Source of the DNA: VRUE01 sp963805455
Lineage (GTDB): Bacteria > Actinomycetota > Thermoleophilia > Solirubrobacterales > 70-9
Assembly: GCA_963805455.1 (NCBI GenBank)
Contig: CAWDUJ010000015.1
Span: 1 to 64,000, forward strand
Length of the DNA: 64,000 bases
Direction of reading: 5' to 3'
The notes beneath the pieces were generated by a model. It ran no database searches and was not told the origin of the DNA. It worked only from the letters and a program-made list of their open reading frames with translations. Of this stretch, positions 47,115 through 55,672 are shown one piece after another (positions within the stretch are counted from its first letter, which is position 1; the number at the start of each line of letters is the position of its first letter). Position numbers and translations under genes: made by a program.

Positions 47115-47763
47115 ATGCGACACCTCCTGCCAATGACGCTGCTCGCCGCCGTGCTGACAATCAGCTCGGCCACGGCCCTTGCCAAGAAGGGCCACGAGAG
47201 GCGAGACCACGGGCGTGTCGGGTCACACATCTCACTCCACGTCTCGACCCACCATGTGCTCGGCGGCCGGCGGATCGTCGTCCGCGGCCGGGTGCGGCCG
47301 CGGGGCTCACACCGGGTCAAGGTCGTCATCCGCGGGCCGCGCGGCGCCGTCCTCGGCCAGGCGAGCTCCCGCCACGGGGCGTTCGCGATGCGCTGGCGCC
47401 CGCGCCGGGTCGGCAGCTACGGGATCCGGGCCTTCGGCCTCCACGATCGCCGTGTCCGCGCCTCCTCGAGCGCGCTGCGCCGGGTCACGGCCTTCTACCA
47501 AGCCGGCGCGTCCTACTACGGGCCCGGGCCTCTACGGCAGCGGGATGGCCTGCGGCGGGACCCTGATGCCAGGGACCCAGGGCGTCGCCCACAAGACGCT
47601 GCCCTGCGGGACCAGGGTGACGCTCCGCTACCACGGCCACACGGTCACCGTCCCGGTCGTCGACCGCGGCCCCTACGTCGCCGGGCGCGACTTCGACCTG
47701 ACCACGGCGACCCGGGACCGGCTCCATTTCCCGGGGGTCGGCACGGTCCTCGCCAGCCGCTGA
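47115..47763 (+). CDS. RlpA-like secreted double-psi beta-barrel protein (one frameshift)
   Basis: A signal peptide (about residues 1-23) and a basic beta-rich middle (about 35-125) precede a C-terminal RlpA-type double-psi barrel: GLYGSGMACGGTLMPGTQGV, then HKTLPCGTRVTLRY, then VPVVDRGPYVAGRDFDLT. RlpA proteins bind or cleave septal peptidoglycan. The frame changes near 47522, in GGGCCCGGGCC, a run prone to sequencing error; removing one G gives an intact protein of about 215 residues. Confidence 0.82.
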
Positions 47764-47764
47764 G

Positions 47765-48812
47765 CTAGCCGCTGACGCCGAGCTGCATCTGCCCCGGCTC
47801 CGGAGCCGGCTCCGGCTCCTCCTCGGCGAACCCCGCCATCCGCACGCCGAGCAGGCGTACGGGGCGGGGCGGGTGCGTAGGCGCGCAGGAGGCCGAGGGC
47901 GGCGGGGACGACTACTCCGGGGTCGTTGGTCTCGCGCTCGACCGTGTGGGAGCGGGTGACCGTCGTCCAGTCGTCGAGGCGGACCTTGATCCCGATCGTC
48001 CTGCCCTCGAGGGCGCGGGAGCGGAGCCTCCGGCAGAGCTCCTCGGCGAGGTTCCGTATGTGCTCGGCGAGCCTCTCGTGATCGGCGATGTCGGCGTCGA
48101 AGGTGATCTCCGTCGATTGCGACTTGGTCCTGTGCGAAACCGCGATCGGGGTCTCGTCCTCGAACCGCGCTCGGGCCCGCAGCCAGCCGCCCATCCGCGG
48201 GCCGAAGGCCGCCTCGAGCGCGGCGAGGTCGTACTCGCGCAGGGTCGCGAGGTCGGCGATGCCCATCCGCTCGAGCTTGGCGACCGTTTTCGGCCCGATG
48301 CCGGGGACGAGGCCGGGGGACTCGGCGCCGAAGCGCTCGAGCGCCTGCTCGCGGGAGAGGACGACGAGCCCGGCCGGCTTGCCGAGCTCGCTGGTGATCT
48401 TCGCCAGCATCCGGTTCTCGGTGATCCCGATCGAGCAGGTGAGTCGGGTCTTCTCCTCGATCTCGGTCGCGATCCGCCGCATCGTCGCCTTCGGCGCGAA
48501 CAGGCCGGTGAGGTCGACGTAGGCCTCATCGAGGCCGACGACCTCGACCGTCTCGGCGTTGCCGCGCAGGATCGCCATCACCTCGCCCGAGGCCCCGCGG
48601 TAGGCGGGGAAGTCGGGCTGGAGGTAGACGGCGTCCGGGAGCCGCCGCCGCGCCGTAGCCGCCGGCATCGCCGAGTGGATCCCGGCCAGCCGCCGCGCCT
48701 CATAGCTCGCGGTGGTGACGACCGCCCGCGGCCCGCTGCCACAGACGATCACCGGCTTTCCCTTCAGCTCCGGCCTGCGGCAGAGCTCAACCGACGCGTA
48801 GAAGGCGTCCAT
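47765..48812 (-). CDS. dinB: DNA polymerase IV (frame-disrupted at both ends)
   Basis: Y-family translesion polymerase. The palm has MDAFYASVEL, SYEARRLAGIHSAMP, and the catalytic VGLDEAYVDLTGL (near 92-104). NRMLAKITSELGKPAG, the helix-hairpin-helix VPGIGPKTVAKLERMGI and a little-finger domain follow. The last 40 residues need a frame change near 47870; they then end in a QMQLGVSG tail resembling a beta-clamp binding motif (QxxL). The only start, ATG 48812, would remove the first catalytic Asp; the in-frame codons just before it read VVAHLD, so a second indel upstream is likely. Confidence 0.88.
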
Positions 48813-49313
48813 GTCGAGATGGGCGACGACACGCGGCCAGTCCCTGAAATCCGGTCACAGACGAACGTTACGACCTGACCCGGCGGAAATCCCGGTCGAC
48901 CCACCGAAGACCTCGTAAGAGCAGCTGCTGCTTGAGGGCCTTGCTTGAGGTCAACGGAGGTCAGCGAAAGGCAGATCGACGCTGTTCGTGACCCTTAGCG
49001 TCATAGTTGGCTCTATTAGCGGATAGCGGAGGAGGGACTCGAACCCCCGACACGCGAATATGATCGCGCCCGTGGAGTGTGGGGCAGTGCGTGCTGTTGC
49101 GCGTTTGTGCCTTGGGATGCGCCATCGGCGACGGCGCCGGGCCGCCGACTACGCGCCGTATCCGTGGCTTCCGCTGACGCTCTGCTGGCACCGAGGGCGC
49201 TCGGTTCGCGATGAACTGGCGTGCGCGGGCTATCTCGTCCGCGTACCGCCCTGATCTCGCAACCTGCGAGAGTTAAGGTGTCTCGTCCTCCGTCCATCGT
49301 CCAGGAGGACAAA
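48813..49313. other. Intergenic region with tRNA fragment
   Basis: About 500 bases between dinB and the beta-propeller gene. Apart from the tRNA 3' fragment (49024-49068) and the Shine-Dalgarno AGGAGG at 49302-49307, I see no gene or clear repeat. Short open frames on both strands have no recognisable content. Confidence 0.5.
49024..49068 (-). other. 3' half of a tRNA (CAT anticodon), 5' half missing
   Basis: Reading the minus strand: anticodon stem CGCGA/TCGCG around TCATAT (a 6-base loop holding CAT), a variable region TGTC, T arm GGGGG-TTCGAGT-CCCTC, then the 3' acceptor strand CTCCGCT and discriminator A. No D arm and no matching 5' acceptor (AGCGGAG) is found within 200 bases upstream. 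This is what an integration event into a tRNA-Met/Ile2-like gene would leave at the far end. Confidence 0.6.
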
Positions 49314-50828
49314 GTGGAGAGTCGCATTCGCTCGTTCTACCTCGTCGGCCTGCTGACCGCCGTGGTCGCGGTTGCCCTGCCGGCAAGCGCCGGGGCCTAC
49401 GTCTATTGGCCAAACGATTTCTCGGAAACGATCGGCCGCGCGAACCTCGACGGCTCTGCCATCAATCAGAGTTTTGTTGTCGGCGGTGGAGGGCGCACCG
49501 TCGGGGTGGCTGTCGACGGCAGTCACATCTACTGGGCCCACTACGCCAAAGAAGGCACCATCGGGCGCTCGAACCTCGACGGCAGCGAACCCGAACCCAA
49601 CTTCATCACCGGTGCCAGCTTTCCGACTGGGGTGGCCGTCGACGGCAGTCACGTCTACTGGGCCAACAACTTCGGCAGCACGATCGGGCGCGCAGACCTA
49701 AATGGCTCCAACGTCGATCAAAGCTTCATCGCCGCCTCTACCGCCACGGGTGTGGCCGTCGACGGTTCCCACATCTACTGGGCCGAGAACCTGGGAAACA
49801 AAATCGGCCGCGCCAAGCTCGACGGGTCTGAAGTCGAACACAACTTCATCACCGGCGTTAACCATCCGTATGGCGTAGCGGTCGACTCCGGCCACGTTTA
49901 TTGGACCGGCTCGGGAGACGGCTCGATCGGGCGGGCAAAACTGAACGGCACGGAACCCGAACTGAGCTTCATCGCCCCGGCGCCCGAAGAAGAAGAAGAA
50001 GAAGAAGAAGAAGAAGAAATCGGCGGAGAATCGCGGTACGGCATCGCGGTCGACGCCGGCCACATCTACTGGTCAAACGACTCAGGCGCCGAGATCGGCC
50101 GCGCAGATCTCAACGGCTCCGCGGTCGATCCGAGCTTCATCTTCCCGGCCACCGCCTTCGGGGTTGCGGTCGACTCCGGCTCGCCGTCAGCCTCACAGCC
50201 GAGCACGACGACGGTGGCCTGCGCGCCGGGCCAGCTGACACTCCCCGGCGCGGTCACCTGCACGGCGACGGTCTCCGGGGTCACCGCCCCTACCGGGGGG
50301 GTTGCCTTCAGCTCGAGCGCCGCCGGTGCCTTTGCTCCCGCCACCAGCTGTTCGCTGGTCGTCGGCAGCGCAACCGAGTCGGCGTGCAAACTCACCTTTA
50401 CCCCGGCCGCAGCGGGCAGCCAGACGATCAGCGCTGCCTATGGCGGAGACGAAGCCGATAGCCCGAGTGGCGATTCCACCACGATCCAGGTCAGCAGCCC
50501 CGTCCCACCTCTGTCGCCGATCAGCCCGATCGTCCCCTCGAACGCGATTGTCCTGGCGAAGCCGAAGTACAACAAGAAGGCCGGCACGGCAGCCCTGATC
50601 GTGAGCGTGCCGGGCCCCGGTCAGCTCGCTCTCTCGGGTCCGGGCATTCGGAAGTTGACCAAATTCGCAAAAGGCGCTGGCAAGGTGACCGTGGCCGTCA
50701 AGCCCTCGTCGAAAACCATCCGGAAGCTGAAGAAAACCGGCAAGGCAAAGGTGATTGCCACGATCACCTTCACTCCGACCGGCGGGACGCCGCACGCGGA
50801 GTCCAAAACGCTGACACTCAAAGGCTGA
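49314..50828 (+). CDS. Secreted YWTD-type beta-propeller protein with Ig-like C-terminus
   Basis: 504 residues from GTG 49314, preceded by AGGAGG at the right distance. A signal peptide (about 8-28) is followed by about six or seven repeats of around 43 residues (GVAVDGSHIYWA, then IGRADLNGS) that should form a propeller of the LDL-receptor YWTD style. Eleven GAA codons in a row (49986-50018) encode a poly-Glu run within one blade. A bacterial Ig-like domain (about 290-385), with CTATVSG and AAYGGDE, and a basic C-terminal beta domain follow. It is likely extracellular; its ligand is unknown. Confidence 0.78.
   Translation: MESRIRSFYLVGLLTAVVAVALPASAGAYVYWPNDFSETIGRANLDGSAINQSFVVGGGGRTVGVAVDGSHIYWAHYAKEGTIGRSNLDGSEPEPNFITGASFPTGVAVDGSHVYWANNFGSTIGRADLNGSNVDQSFIAASTATGVAVDGSHIYWAENLGNKIGRAKLDGSEVEHNFITGVNHPYGVAVDSGHVYWTGSGDGSIGRAKLNGTEPELSFIAPAPEEEEEEEEEEEIGGESRYGIAVDAGHIYWSNDSGAEIGRADLNGSAVDPSFIFPATAFGVAVDSGSPSASQPSTTTVACAPGQLTLPGAVTCTATVSGVTAPTGGVAFSSSAAGAFAPATSCSLVVGSATESACKLTFTPAAAGSQTISAAYGGDEADSPSGDSTTIQVSSPVPPLSPISPIVPSNAIVLAKPKYNKKAGTAALIVSVPGPGQLALSGPGIRKLTKFAKGAGKVTVAVKPSSKTIRKLKKTGKAKVIATITFTPTGGTPHAESKTLTLKG
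49986..50018 (+). repeat. (GAA)11 microsatellite
   Basis: Eleven exact GAA units in frame, encoding Glu. In a high-GC gene that otherwise varies its codons this is a simple-sequence tract, and its length may vary between strains. Confidence 0.95.
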
Positions 50829-51002
50829 GCCTTCGGCTCCGGAGAAGCAGGTTCCCCAGATCGCCGAAGAGCCGCGGACTACGTCGCCCCCGATGCGGCC
50901 CCGGGGCTGAGAGCGGTTCAGCTAGCGCGACTTGTGCCGATGCTTCTGTATCTACGGTGGGTGCTCCGTTGGCCTCCATATGGAGCAAGCGAGCACTCGT
51001 CC
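50829..51002. other. Intergenic region, nothing recognised
   Basis: 174 bases between the converging propeller and TMEM175 genes. It opens with an inverted repeat-like GCCTTCGGCTCCGGAG segment but has no T run. Confidence 0.3.
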
Positions 51003-51626
51003 TCAGGTCCTCCCGGGAGCGGGGTCGACCGGTTCGGTCGCGCTGGCGATCGGCAGCGCGTAATAGAGGGCCACGGCCGCGCAGATCGCCAGGGTCACGT
51101 AGGGGGAGACAAACGCGAGCAGCGTCGCCACCGTGTAGGGGATCAGGCCGATCACCGCGAGCCTGAAGGTCCGGCGCCGGGTCGGCTCGTCGATCGATTC
51201 GGCGAGGAGGGTGGGACGGTGGAGGAGGATGTGGCGTTGCATCCCGGTGAAGGCCACCGACATCACCAGGAGGGAGCCGCTGTAGATCGCGGCTGCGAGG
51301 GCCTCGCCCGAGCTCTCCCTGAGGTAGGCGGCGACCAGCGCCGTCGTGAAGGGCAGGACCGAGACCGTCATCAGCAGGACCAGGTTCCAGATCAGGATCG
51401 AGTGGTCGACCATCTGCAGCCGGCGCACCATCGCGTGGTGGTTGATCCAGATGATCCCGATCGTCAGGAAGGAGACGACGTAGGCGGCATAGCTGGGCCA
51501 CTGGGCCGCCAGCTCGTGGCCGAGGTCGCCGGCCCCGGGCTCCGGGACGTGGATCTCCAGGATCAGAAGGGTGATGGCAATCGCGAAGACCCCGTCGGAG
51601 AAGGCCTCCATCCGGTTCGTGCTCAT
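51003..51626 (-). CDS. TMEM175-family (DUF1211) membrane protein
   Basis: 207 residues with six membrane segments. The family motif in helix 1 is RMEAFSDGVFAIAITLLILE (R-x3-FSD). Bacterial TMEM175 proteins form tetrameric potassium-permeable channels. WINHHAMVRRL follows in helix 3. The start MSTNRMEAF was chosen; eight further residues upstream are possible. It is divergent from the cupin gene, with 38 bases between the start codons. Confidence 0.88.
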   Translation of the reverse strand: MSTNRMEAFSDGVFAIAITLLILEIHVPEPGAGDLGHELAAQWPSYAAYVVSFLTIGIIWINHHAMVRRLQMVDHSILIWNLVLLMTVSVLPFTTALVAAYLRESSGEALAAAIYSGSLLVMSVAFTGMQRHILLHRPTLLAESIDEPTRRRTFRLAVIGLIPYTVATLLAFVSPYVTLAICAAVALYYALPIASATEPVDPAPGRT

Positions 51627-51650
51627 CCTGAGAGATTCGGCGAGAGGCAC

Positions 51651-51656
51651 TAGGCT
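51651..51656 (+). promoter_or_regulatory. -10 element of the cupin gene, leaderless layout
   Basis: TAGGCT, 8 bases before GTG 51665. No Shine-Dalgarno. Confidence 0.4.
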
Positions 51657-51664
51657 CCTGGACA

Positions 51665-52081
51665 GTGGCCGAGATCACCCACAGGAAGGTCGAGGAGATC
51701 GACGCGATCGGCGGCGTTCTGCCCGGGATCCAGATGCACAGGGTCGCGGCCGACCTCGATGTCGGCGCCTTCGGCATCTCGATCATCGAGATGGAGCCCG
51801 GGGCGGACGCCTACCCTGAGCACGACCACTCGCCCGAGGGCCTCGGCGGCGAGATGTTCGAGAAGCGACCGCAGCAGCTCGGCCAGGAAGAGGTCTACGT
51901 CGCCCTGCGCGGCTCCGGAACGCTGGTCGCCGATGGCGAGAGCTACCCGCTCGACCCCGACCACATCGCCAAGGTCCCACCGGAGGTCAAACGGAAGGTG
52001 GTCGCCGGTGACGATGGGCTGCGACTGCTCGCGCTCGGAGGCACCGTCGGCCAGGCGTACCTCGAGGGCGGGACCCTCTAA
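51665..52081 (+). CDS. Cupin-domain protein
   Basis: 138 residues from a GTG. A single cupin barrel: the first motif PEHDHSPEGLGGE (about 51-63, His/His/Glu as metal ligands) and a second half with EEVYVALRGSGTLVADGE and YPLDPDHIAKVPPEVKRKV. Small cupins of this sort may be isomerases, dioxygenases or sensors; nothing here picks one. It probably starts from its own promoter. Confidence 0.8.
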   Translation: MAEITHRKVEEIDAIGGVLPGIQMHRVAADLDVGAFGISIIEMEPGADAYPEHDHSPEGLGGEMFEKRPQQLGQEEVYVALRGSGTLVADGESYPLDPDHIAKVPPEVKRKVVAGDDGLRLLALGGTVGQAYLEGGTL

Positions 52082-52095
52082 AAGGCTCACTATTT

Positions 52096-52127
52096 TTGAC
52101 TGAGTCGCCAGGCCCATCTGCTATACA
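52096..52127 (+). promoter_or_regulatory. Possible thrC promoter
   Basis: -35 TTGACT (52096-52101) and -10 TATACA (52122-52127). The 20-base spacer is longer than usual. It would give a GC-rich leader of about 90 bases before thrC, with small inverted repeats but no riboswitch that I recognise. Confidence 0.4.
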
Positions 52128-52222
52128 CGGCGGCTGATGATTCGGCGTCAGCGCAAGAAGCGTCGCGGCCGGTTCGCCTGTGCGGGCGGACTCCCGCTGG
52201 GGACCCGGGAGACCACGGGCCG

Positions 52223-53518
52223 ATGAGCCCTGCGGCGGATCAGCGCACAAGGTCATGCGCGACTGAGCTGGTCTGCCGAGATTGCGGTCTGCGGCTGCCG
52301 CTGACCGACAGGACCTTCAAGTGCCTGCAGTGCGGGCAGGGTCTTGACATCGACTACGACTACGAGCTTGCCGCGTCGCGCCTCGCCGAGCTGCCGACCT
52401 CAGAGCGCCCGCTCAACATCTGGCGCTTCGAGGAGCTGCTGCCCATCGTCGACGCCGGGGCCCAGTCCAGGGTCGGGCTCAACAGCGGCAGGACGCCGCT
52501 GATCCACGCCGACCGGCTCGGCGCCGAGCTCGGCCTCCGCAAGCTCTATCTCAAGGACGACAGCACCGCCCGCCCGAGCCTCTCCTATAAGGACCGGGTG
52601 GTCTCGATGGCGGTAGCCCGCCTGCTCGAGCTCGGCGCGCCGGAGATCGGGTGCGTCTCGACCGGGAACGTCGGCACCGCGGTCGCCTCCCTCGCGGCCA
52701 AGGCCGGCGTCGCCGCCTACGTCTTCTACCCGAGCAATCTCGAGTCCGGAAAGGCGCGCGCCTGCAGGGCGCTCGGCGCCGCCGTGATCCAGCTCGACGG
52801 CAACTACGACGAGGCGAACCGCGCCTGCCGCGAGCTCGCGCTGGCCACCGGGATCGAGTTCGCCAACATCACCCTGCGCCCGTTCTACGCCGAGGGCGCC
52901 AAGACGATGGCCTTCGAGGTCGTCGAGCAGCTCGACTGGGTCTCGCCCGACCACATGGTGATCCCCGCCGCCGGCGGGACGCTCTCCTCGCGGGTCCACA
53001 AGGGGCTCGAGGAGCTCGAGACCGTCGGCCTCGCCGAGACCTCGGAGACGAAGATCAGCGTCGCCCAGGCCGACGGCTGCGGGCCGATCGCGACCGCGAT
53101 CCTCGACGGCAGCGGCGAGCTGAAGCCGCAGAAGCCGCACACGGCGGCGCACTCCCTCGCGATCGGCGCTCCCGGCGACGGCCCGCTGGTGATCGACGCG
53201 GTGACCTCGCGCGGCGGCTCGGCGGCGACCGCAAACGACACCGAGATCTTCGAGGCGATCGACCTCCTCGGCGCGACCGAGGGGATCCTCACCGAGCCTG
53301 CGGGCGGGACGACGATCGCCTCGACGATGAAGCTGGCGGCCCAGGGCTTCTTCGGGCCCGACGAGACGGTCGTCGCGGTGATCAGCGGCAACGGCTACAA
53401 GACACTCGACGAGCATCCCGAGAAGCCCTGGCCCTCGATGGTCGCCTGCGACGTCGAGTCGATGGAGCGGACCCTCGCCGACTTCCGGCGAGCGGGCGCC
53501 GGCGCAGCAATCGGTTGA
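52223..53518 (+). CDS. thrC: Threonine synthase
   Basis: A PLP enzyme making threonine from O-phosphohomoserine. 431 residues. An N-terminal zinc ribbon (CRDCGLRLPL, then FKCLQCGQ; about 19-38). The PLP lysine is in SLSYKDRVVSMAV near residue 122. VSTGNVGTAVASLAAKAG, IPAAGGTLSSRVHKG and LTEPAGGTTIA follow. The zinc-ribbon long form is common in archaea and actinobacteria. A cysteate synthase or other beta-elimination enzyme is possible but less likely. The lipoprotein gene overlaps its stop. Confidence 0.88.
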   Translation: MSPAADQRTRSCATELVCRDCGLRLPLTDRTFKCLQCGQGLDIDYDYELAASRLAELPTSERPLNIWRFEELLPIVDAGAQSRVGLNSGRTPLIHADRLGAELGLRKLYLKDDSTARPSLSYKDRVVSMAVARLLELGAPEIGCVSTGNVGTAVASLAAKAGVAAYVFYPSNLESGKARACRALGAAVIQLDGNYDEANRACRELALATGIEFANITLRPFYAEGAKTMAFEVVEQLDWVSPDHMVIPAAGGTLSSRVHKGLEELETVGLAETSETKISVAQADGCGPIATAILDGSGELKPQKPHTAAHSLAIGAPGDGPLVIDAVTSRGGSAATANDTEIFEAIDLLGATEGILTEPAGGTTIASTMKLAAQGFFGPDETVVAVISGNGYKTLDEHPEKPWPSMVACDVESMERTLADFRRAGAGAAIG

Positions 53519-53940
53519 GCGCCGGGCGGGCGCCGGCAAGGACGGGAGTCGTCGCGGCCCTGGTCGGCGGGCTGTTGCTCGGAGGCTGCGGCGGGGGCGG
53601 GAGCAGCGACACCGACCGGCAGCAGGCCGAAGCAAAGGTCGAATCCGCGGTCCGCGAGGCTCGAATGAAGGCGATGCTGAGGGTCAAAATCGCCGAACGG
53701 AAGCGCCTCGCCGAACACCCGGGGCAGGTCCTTGCCCCGGCCAAGTACACGGGCGTGCTCGCCTCCCGCTACGAATCCGACCGCGAAGTCTGTAAAGCGC
53801 TTCCGCCGGAGGAACTGGCCGCCGAACTGGGGCTCGACGAAGGCTCCGACCCCGAAGCGATCGCCGAGGCCTACGCGAAGCCGTTCACCGGCAGGTACCG
53901 GGAACCGGCCTTCGAGGGCTGCCTGGCCGGGCTCGAATAG
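53515..53940 (+). CDS. Small putative lipoprotein
   Basis: 141 residues. TTG 53515 overlaps the thrC stop. A lipoprotein signal ends in LLLGGC (Cys near residue 26), followed by a Gly/Ser spacer and a helical, charged body (QQAEAKVESAVREARMKAML) and EVCKALPPEELAAELGL, with two further Cys. No known family recognised. The basic N-terminus plus lipobox makes export and LspA cleavage likely. It uses GAA codons more than its neighbours. Confidence 0.65.
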   Translation: MSAGRAPARTGVVAALVGGLLLGGCGGGGSSDTDRQQAEAKVESAVREARMKAMLRVKIAERKRLAEHPGQVLAPAKYTGVLASRYESDREVCKALPPEELAAELGLDEGSDPEAIAEAYAKPFTGRYREPAFEGCLAGLE

Positions 53941-53958
53941 CCCGACTTCCGCGGTCGC

Positions 53959-54567
53959 TCAGCAGACCAGGGTCAGATCCGCGGCCATTCTCGACGGTTC
54001 TTCCTGAAAGAACATGATTACCTCGAGATCGTTTGGACGGGTCGGATCCCTGAAAATCTGAGCGCTCCGCGCCGCCAGGAGCACCGGGTCGGAGGTGCGA
54101 AATCCGGGAGTCGCCGTCGCCGAGCAATCCAGAACGCTGGACCCAAAATGCACGGTGCAACCGAAGGCCGCCGTCGTGGTCGAGACGCCGGCCGGGAACG
54201 GAGCTGCCGGGCCGCAGTCTTTTGTCATCGCGACGCCGATGACGTTCGAGGCACGAACCCCACCGCTGATGTCGATGGCGCTCAGCGAGCCGTCGGCGAT
54301 CTTGGCGCCGGTGATCGTGCCGTCGGCGAGGTCGGCGCCGAGGAGGCTGGCGTCCTTGACCTTGGCGCCGGTGATCGCGTCCTTCTTGACCTTGGCGCCG
54401 GTGATGGCGTCCTTCTTGACCTTGGCGCCGGTGACGGCGTTCTTCTTCAGCTGCTTGGAGCCGACCGAGTTCTTCGCCAGCTGGCCGGCCGCGAACGCGG
54501 TGCCGGCGCCGAGGGCGAGGAACAGGGCCAGGTAGGCGACAACGGTGGTGTGGTTCGGCCTATTCAA
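53959..54567 (-). CDS. Secreted protein with tandem AVTGAKVKKD-type repeats
   Basis: 202 residues from a TTG that overlaps the stop of the gene upstream. A signal peptide (about 8-27) is followed by a run of about ten-residue repeats (about 32-90: LKKNAVTGAKV, KKDAITGAKV twice, then ADLADGTITGAKIADGS) that should fold as a short beta-helix. A C-terminal domain with four Cys follows (DCGPAAPF, FGCTVHF, VLDCSA, LTLVC). The DNA repeats (30-base units near 54350-54430) are nearly identical, so copy number could change by slippage. The function is unknown. Confidence 0.7.
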   Translation of the reverse strand: MNRPNHTTVVAYLALFLALGAGTAFAAGQLAKNSVGSKQLKKNAVTGAKVKKDAITGAKVKKDAITGAKVKDASLLGADLADGTITGAKIADGSLSAIDISGGVRASNVIGVAMTKDCGPAAPFPAGVSTTTAAFGCTVHFGSSVLDCSATATPGFRTSDPVLLAARSAQIFRDPTRPNDLEVIMFFQEEPSRMAADLTLVC

Positions 54568-55598
54568 GCTTCACGCTCACTTTCGTTCCGGGTGCGAGGA
54601 TCTTCCCCGCCTTTGGGTTTTGCTTCGCGACCTCGCCGGTCTTCTTGGTCGCGTCACCGAGCAGCTTCACCTTGCCGATCTTGCAATCGGATTTCTTCGC
54701 CCGTTTCTTCGCCTGCTTGAGCTTCCTTCTCCTTCAGATTCGGCACCTTGCAACCTTCGTAGGAGAAGACCTGCGCCGCGATGGCGGTGCCCGCCGGCGT
54801 CGTGACCGAGAGCGGCACGGACACGATCTTCTTCGATGCCGGCACCACTGCGCTGATTTCGGTGTCGGAGGCGACCACGAAGCTCTTGGCGGCCACGTCG
54901 CCGAAGGACACAGCGGTGGTCCGGCTGAGGTCGGTGCCGGTGATCGTCATTTTCGTCCCGCCTTTGACCGAGCCATGTTTTGCGCTTGTGCCGCTCACGA
55001 CCGGCGCCGGGAGGATCTGGGCATTGAAGCCCACCGTTCGTTTGTTGGTGGGGGCGGGTTTCATCGGCGTCGGCACACCTTCGACCAGGGACGGCAGGCT
55101 GAAGGCGTACACCGCGCCTTCGACTTTCTTGAGGCCGATTTCGTCGGACACGTTGGCGTTGTCGAGTCCGATCAACTGACCGGCCTTGATCGGCAGGGCC
55201 GAAGCAAACGTCTGGAGCCCGGCTCCCGCCGGAACCCCGGGCGCGCTGGTCCCGACCGCGGTGTAGGTGCCGCCGGCATTCGCCTGAACGACCCGCAGTT
55301 TGAACGGCCCGCCTTTCGCGCCGATGACGCTCCAGCTGATCACCGCCCCGTCGACCGGCGAAGACGTGATTCCCTCACCGGTGGGCAGCGAGGTGTTGGC
55401 GATCGTCGCGTTGGTTTCCGACGGATTTTCGAAGTCCTCCGATTCGTAGGGTCCGGCAAGCGATGGCCCTATGGTGATCACCGTGGCCTTTGCCGTTTCC
55501 GTGAGTCCGGCGCAGGTCGCCGCCACCATCGCGACCACGGCAACGACACAAATGAACGCCGCACGCCCTGGGTGAGTGCCTTCGAAAGCCAGCTGCAT
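54560..55598 (-). CDS. Secreted IPT/TIG-domain protein with C-terminal PASTA-like domain (one frameshift)
   Basis: ATG 55598 has GGAGGAA just upstream. A signal segment (about 12-40) is followed by a beta domain (about 45-185) and an IPT/TIG domain (about 195-285) with GSVKGGTKMTITGTDLS. The end reads CKVPNLKEK and then loses frame near 54725. Correcting one base restores a PASTA-like module (VPNLKGK-type start, then SDCKIGKV, then NPKAGKILAPGTKVSVKL) ending at TAG 54560. PASTA domains usually bind peptidoglycan stem peptides. The downstream repeat protein is translationally coupled. Confidence 0.75.
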
Positions 55599-55657
55599 CA
55601 AGGTTCCTCCGATTCCTCCGTAGGTGGCACAAACCCTATGCGGCCGGGGTGACGCCT

Positions 55658-55663
55658 TAGTAT
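55658..55663 (+). promoter_or_regulatory. -10 element of the cyclase gene
   Basis: TAGTAT, 9 bases before ATG 55673, without a Shine-Dalgarno. Confidence 0.4.
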
Positions 55664-55672
55664 GGGACCGCC

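Noticed and set aside
52082..52222. Riboswitch or T-box leader before thrC
   Set aside because: GC-rich with small hairpins, but I see no conserved core of SAM, T-box or other classes, and no terminator/antiterminator pair.
54340..54450. CRISPR-like array
   Set aside because: The repeats are tandem, in frame within a protein and have no unique spacers. No cas gene is present.
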